Positions 63,724 through 64,000 of a DNA stretch of 64,000 nt are shown here, piece by piece. A program made the position numbers and the translations under genes. Every line of letters starts with the position of its first letter. Positions within the stretch are counted from its first letter, which is position 1. The notes below the pieces were generated by a model that was not told the DNA's origin, did not search any database, and saw nothing but the letters and a program-made list of their open reading frames with translations. Source of the stretch: Microbacteriaceae bacterium. Its GTDB lineage: Bacteria > Actinomycetota > Actinomycetes > Actinomycetales > Microbacteriaceae. Location of the stretch: assembly GCA_024639845.1 (NCBI GenBank), contig JAHEGG010000003.1, forward strand, positions 1 through 64,000. Direction: 5' to 3'.

Positions 63724-64000
63724 CTAGTCGCCGATGTAGTGCATGACGTGTTTGATTCTGGTGTAGTCCTCGAAACCGTAGTTTGAGAGATCCTTGCCAT
63801 AACCAGAGTGCTTGAATCCACCGTGCGGCATTTCGGCGACCAGTGGAATGTGGTCGTTGATCCAGACGCAACCGAAGTTGAGTCCCTTTGCGAAACGCAT
63901 GGCGCGGGTGTGATTCGAAGTCCAGACCGAAGATGCCAAACCGTAGTTAACATCGTTAGCCCAGGTCATCGCCTCGTCATCGTTAGCAAAAGCTTGAACG
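63724..64000 (-). CDS. gamma-aminobutyraldehyde dehydrogenase-like, C-terminal end (partial)
   Basis: The last about 92 codons of an aldehyde dehydrogenase whose start lies beyond the window. [32 protein letters not shown] and the end [31 protein letters not shown] strongly resemble the C-terminus of the PatD/YdcW-type gamma-aminobutyraldehyde dehydrogenase (E. coli: SEMPHGGQKLSGYGKDMSLYGLEDYT). The catalytic Cys and Glu are outside the window. It would oxidise 4-aminobutanal from putrescine transamination to GABA. Confidence 0.85.
   Translation of the reverse strand, partial: VQAFANDDEAMTWANDVNYGLASSVWTSNHTRAMRFAKGLNFGCVWINDHIPLVAEMPHGGFKHSGYGKDLSNYGFEDYTRIKHVMHYIGD

Noticed and set aside
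1-64000. tRNA genes, transposases, prophage genes, CRISPR arrays
   Set aside because: Intergenic gaps were read through and none showed cloverleaf ends (CCA/TTCGA arms), inverted repeats with transposase ORFs or repeat-spacer patterns.

Overview
The window is a gene-dense stretch of an actinobacterial chromosome. A 16S rRNA 5' end with an actinobacterial-type boxA leader, PriA in place of HisA, ClgR and DUF3046 beside recA, DUF1844 next to infC, ThyX, RNase J and actinobacterial SOS boxes all point to Actinobacteria. The gene order and the compact layout (gaps rarely above 200 bp, many 1-4 bp overlaps) suggest Microbacteriaceae, perhaps a small-genome planktonic lineage; that last step is inference. 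I saw no IS element, prophage, CRISPR array or tRNA gene.

Layout. 1-660: the 5' end of an rrn operon on the minus strand, with leader hairpins, boxA and two tandem promoters. 664-12,000: a small secreted Lys/Ala-rich peptide, tyrS, the arginine genes (argC-J-B-F-H; argD, argG and argR are not here), pheST and an rRNA methyltransferase. 12,200-17,850: rplT-rpmI-infC, DUF1844, an SseB-like gene and hisC-B-H-priA. 17,900-26,700: the SOS area (LysM division-suppressor candidate/lexA divergent pair, then recA-recX), hflX, dapF and miaA-miaB. 26,750-36,600: clgR, pncC, pgsA, ftsK, rnj, dapA, thyX, a thioredoxin-like/DUF4395 pair and dapB. 36,600-54,360: an M16 peptidase, pnp, rpsO, ribF, truB-rbfA-infB-ylxR-nusA, proS, ispG, rip and dxr. 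54,456-64,000: an apparent polyamine uptake and catabolism region (gabT, a second class-III aminotransferase, potDABC, alanine dehydrogenase and a gamma-aminobutyraldehyde dehydrogenase cut by the window end), with an unusual short EccC/FtsK-like ATPase inside it.

How the genes work together. PotDABC would import putrescine or spermidine. One aminotransferase plus the aldehyde dehydrogenase would turn putrescine into GABA, and GabT would make succinate semialdehyde. Ald could deaminate the alanine formed if pyruvate is the amino acceptor. LexA would repress itself, the LysM gene and recA through the SOS boxes visible here.

Regulatory reading. At least nine genes have a TAnnnT -10 hexamer exactly 6-7 nt before the start codon and no Shine-Dalgarno sequence, which is the layout of leaderless transcripts. 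infC appears to start at a rare AUC codon. The EccC-like ATPase gene seems to begin inside the terminator hairpin of the gene upstream. Start codons were moved from the ORF track for infC, hisB, the LysM gene, dapF, miaA, recA, dapA, the second aminotransferase, ald and the ATPase, for reasons given in each entry.
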